Below, one piece after another: positions 62,767 to 64,000 of a stretch of 64,000 bases of DNA; within the stretch, counting starts at the first letter, position 1, and each line of letters opens with the position of its first letter. Position numbers and translations under genes: made by a program. The notes under the pieces were generated by a model that was not told the DNA's origin, ran no database searches, and worked only from the letters and a program-made list of their open reading frames with translations. The DNA comes from Anthoceros angustus (lineage: Eukaryota > Streptophyta > Anthocerotopsida > Anthocerotales > Anthocerotaceae), in NCBI GenBank assembly GCA_010909165.1, contig VJWM01000118.1, forward strand, positions 620,001 to 684,000, given 5' to 3'.

Positions 62767-64000
62767 GTACATCGGGACCCGAGTCAAACTAACAAAGAAA
62801 GAGTTTTACGCATGTTATGGGATCGGTTCCTCCGCTACTGCTATGCGTGAAGAGTATATATTGTATGGGGCACAATGACGAGGAAAAAGGGAGGGTCATG
62901 AGGAATGCCCTGGGATAGTGTTCGAACCAACCCAATTCATAAGTCCCGTCATGCACTTGGTGCTCTAGCGTGGATGGATAATGCTTTTCGCTTCATGGTG
63001 AAAAGACTTCAACGCAGTGTATAACACGACACCTATACAAATGGAGATATGGTCATTGTACAAACGGCAAAGTGTCAAAGCTCGTCTGCAGCGACGACGC
63101 GTGGTTTTGAAGTTATGGAAATCTAACTTCAGAGTGAAGATTCCCAAATCCAACAGTTCTCGACCGCTCAATATGTGGTTAAAGACCACCATTCGAATAC
63201 AACTGGTTGATCAAGGTAGATATCACTCTACCACTAGTACAACCCATCCGGTGGGAGGAGTTTTTCGTGTTCATCCCATAGTTCGCCGAATGAGTGTATG
63301 GTATGCGGATGGTTCGAAAACACGGAGGCGCCGGCGCCCACCCTCGGATGACCGACTGCTGCATGAAGTTGCTCGAGTACCATGTTTGAAACTCGTTCCT
63401 TGTTCATGTATGGCCCCGGGTTGTAGGTTTGATTGGTCGAGTTGCCGGCGCCGGCCGCCGGCGCCTGGCCCCATCCACCTTCAAACTCGCCAACCATAAT
63501 ATATGACCTAGAAGGTGGACGTTTTGAACATTTTAGATTGGGGAAGATGGTAAATGTATGTGTGAAGAGGTGATAGTCCACGACATTTTGTTGTATGCAA
63601 TGGGTTTCATGGATCTTGTGGTGTGGAAGAAGCGTGTTTGTATGTGAAATTGGGGAACGTGAAAAACTTGGAAGGATGTGACACTTGGAACGTGTTTGTG
63701 CGTAAAAATATCAGCCGTTAGAGGCACACCGCGTGGGAGGAGCGGGAAAAATGGCAAAACACCGTGAAAAGAGTTACAGGAACCGGATAAGTACATGCTC
63801 CTCGCTATAGACGGAATGGACCAAGAAGACCGAGATTCCACACTTTCTGCGTTGGCCAAAGAATCTTGATGAGGATGCCGTGTATCTGCGTAGAGGTTGC
63901 ATGATCCACAATTATACGACGCAAAGAGTGTTTTTGCACTATGCCAATTTGAGGAACGATGCGAATCGACAATCGTGATTATTCAAGATGTTATTCTTAA
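62767..64000. repeat. Tandem duplication E, copy 2, runs off the window
   Basis: Repeats E copy 1 from its start to the equivalent of about 62253. Its coding words (EFYACYGIG, IPKSNSS, AIDGMDQ, HYANLR) are present, but the LDN and GHTH blocks lie beyond the window. Confidence 0.9.
62780..64000 (+). pseudogene. DUF7869-like gene, copy 2, partial
   Basis: Encodes the same blocks as copy 1 up to VFLHYANLR. The palindrome at 63444-63465 (gccggcgccggccgccggcg) corresponds to 61657-61703. The counterpart of the 61529 palindrome has lost its left arm (cacggaggcgcc). Frames are shifted at different points from copy 1, apart from the shared missing base after DGMDQ. Confidence 0.6.

Noticed and set aside
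1-64000. Bacterial, plastid or mitochondrial origin of the window
   Set aside because: LTR retrotransposons with tRNA-Met primer sites, splice-site signals, F-box, PPR and Gnk2 genes point to a plant nuclear chromosome. No organelle gene was seen.

Overview
This is plant nuclear DNA from a repeat-rich genome, most likely a fern. Hornwort or a non-Selaginella lycophyte are alternatives. The best taxonomic evidence is a PLS-type pentatricopeptide (PPR) gene at 33.0-35.7 kb. Its C-terminal deaminase domain has KKPA where most such proteins have a PG box, and it ends in CSCKGRP instead of CSCGDYW. I know this DYW:KP variant only from hornworts, ferns and some lycophytes, where it is linked to U-to-C organelle RNA editing. 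Three ginkbilobin-like secreted protein genes, Ty3/Gypsy and Ty1/Copia elements, GT-AG-like splice sites and tRNA-Val-derived repeats also fit a land-plant chromosome. I see nothing bacterial.

Layout. 1-3.9 kb: the 3' part of a frame-damaged Gypsy chromovirus on the plus strand, with its 3' LTR. 4.8-7.5 kb: a PPR fragment, a minus-strand tRNA-Val-headed repeat and a small secreted-protein gene. 8.0-12.4 kb: three Gnk2-domain genes in an AT-rich tract, all on the minus strand. 13.7-16.0 kb: a GC-rich uncharacterised gene. 16.55-32.4 kb: a tandem segmental duplication of about 7.5 kb. Unit 1 (about 16.56-24.18) holds an intact F-box gene. Unit 2 (about 24.19-31.6) lost most of the F-box gene and gained a 1.9 kb insert carrying a 25S rRNA fragment and a broken OTU-protease-like gene. 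A third partial unit follows. 32.4-35.7 kb: a PPR pseudogene and the DYW:KP PPR gene. 38.8-41.8 kb: a divergent TBP-like gene and an uncharacterised gene whose decayed copies lie in the segmental duplication. 42.5-47.06 kb: a complete Copia element with LTRs and a 5-bp target-site duplication, lying beside a SAP-domain exon. 47.5-50.4 kb: a minus-strand Gypsy pol remnant.

The most unusual part is 50.2-64.0 kb. On the minus strand a large, frame-damaged gene encodes a domain resembling N6-adenine/N4-cytosine DNA methyltransferases. Divergently, on the plus strand, lies a gene resembling the DUF7869 transposase-like family. Two clusters of GC-rich palindromes lie between coding segments, probably in introns. 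The tract is built of five successive local duplications (A A, B B, C C, D D, E E). The copies differ mainly by clustered 1-6 nt indels. That may be an undescribed methyltransferase-carrying transposon, an assembly artefact that interleaves two haplotypes or noisy reads, or both.

Reading frames are broken in many places, including genes that otherwise look functional. Calls marked pseudogene may therefore be sequence errors. Where a protein is described as spread over frames, the domain order was read from neighbouring frames and not from one open frame.
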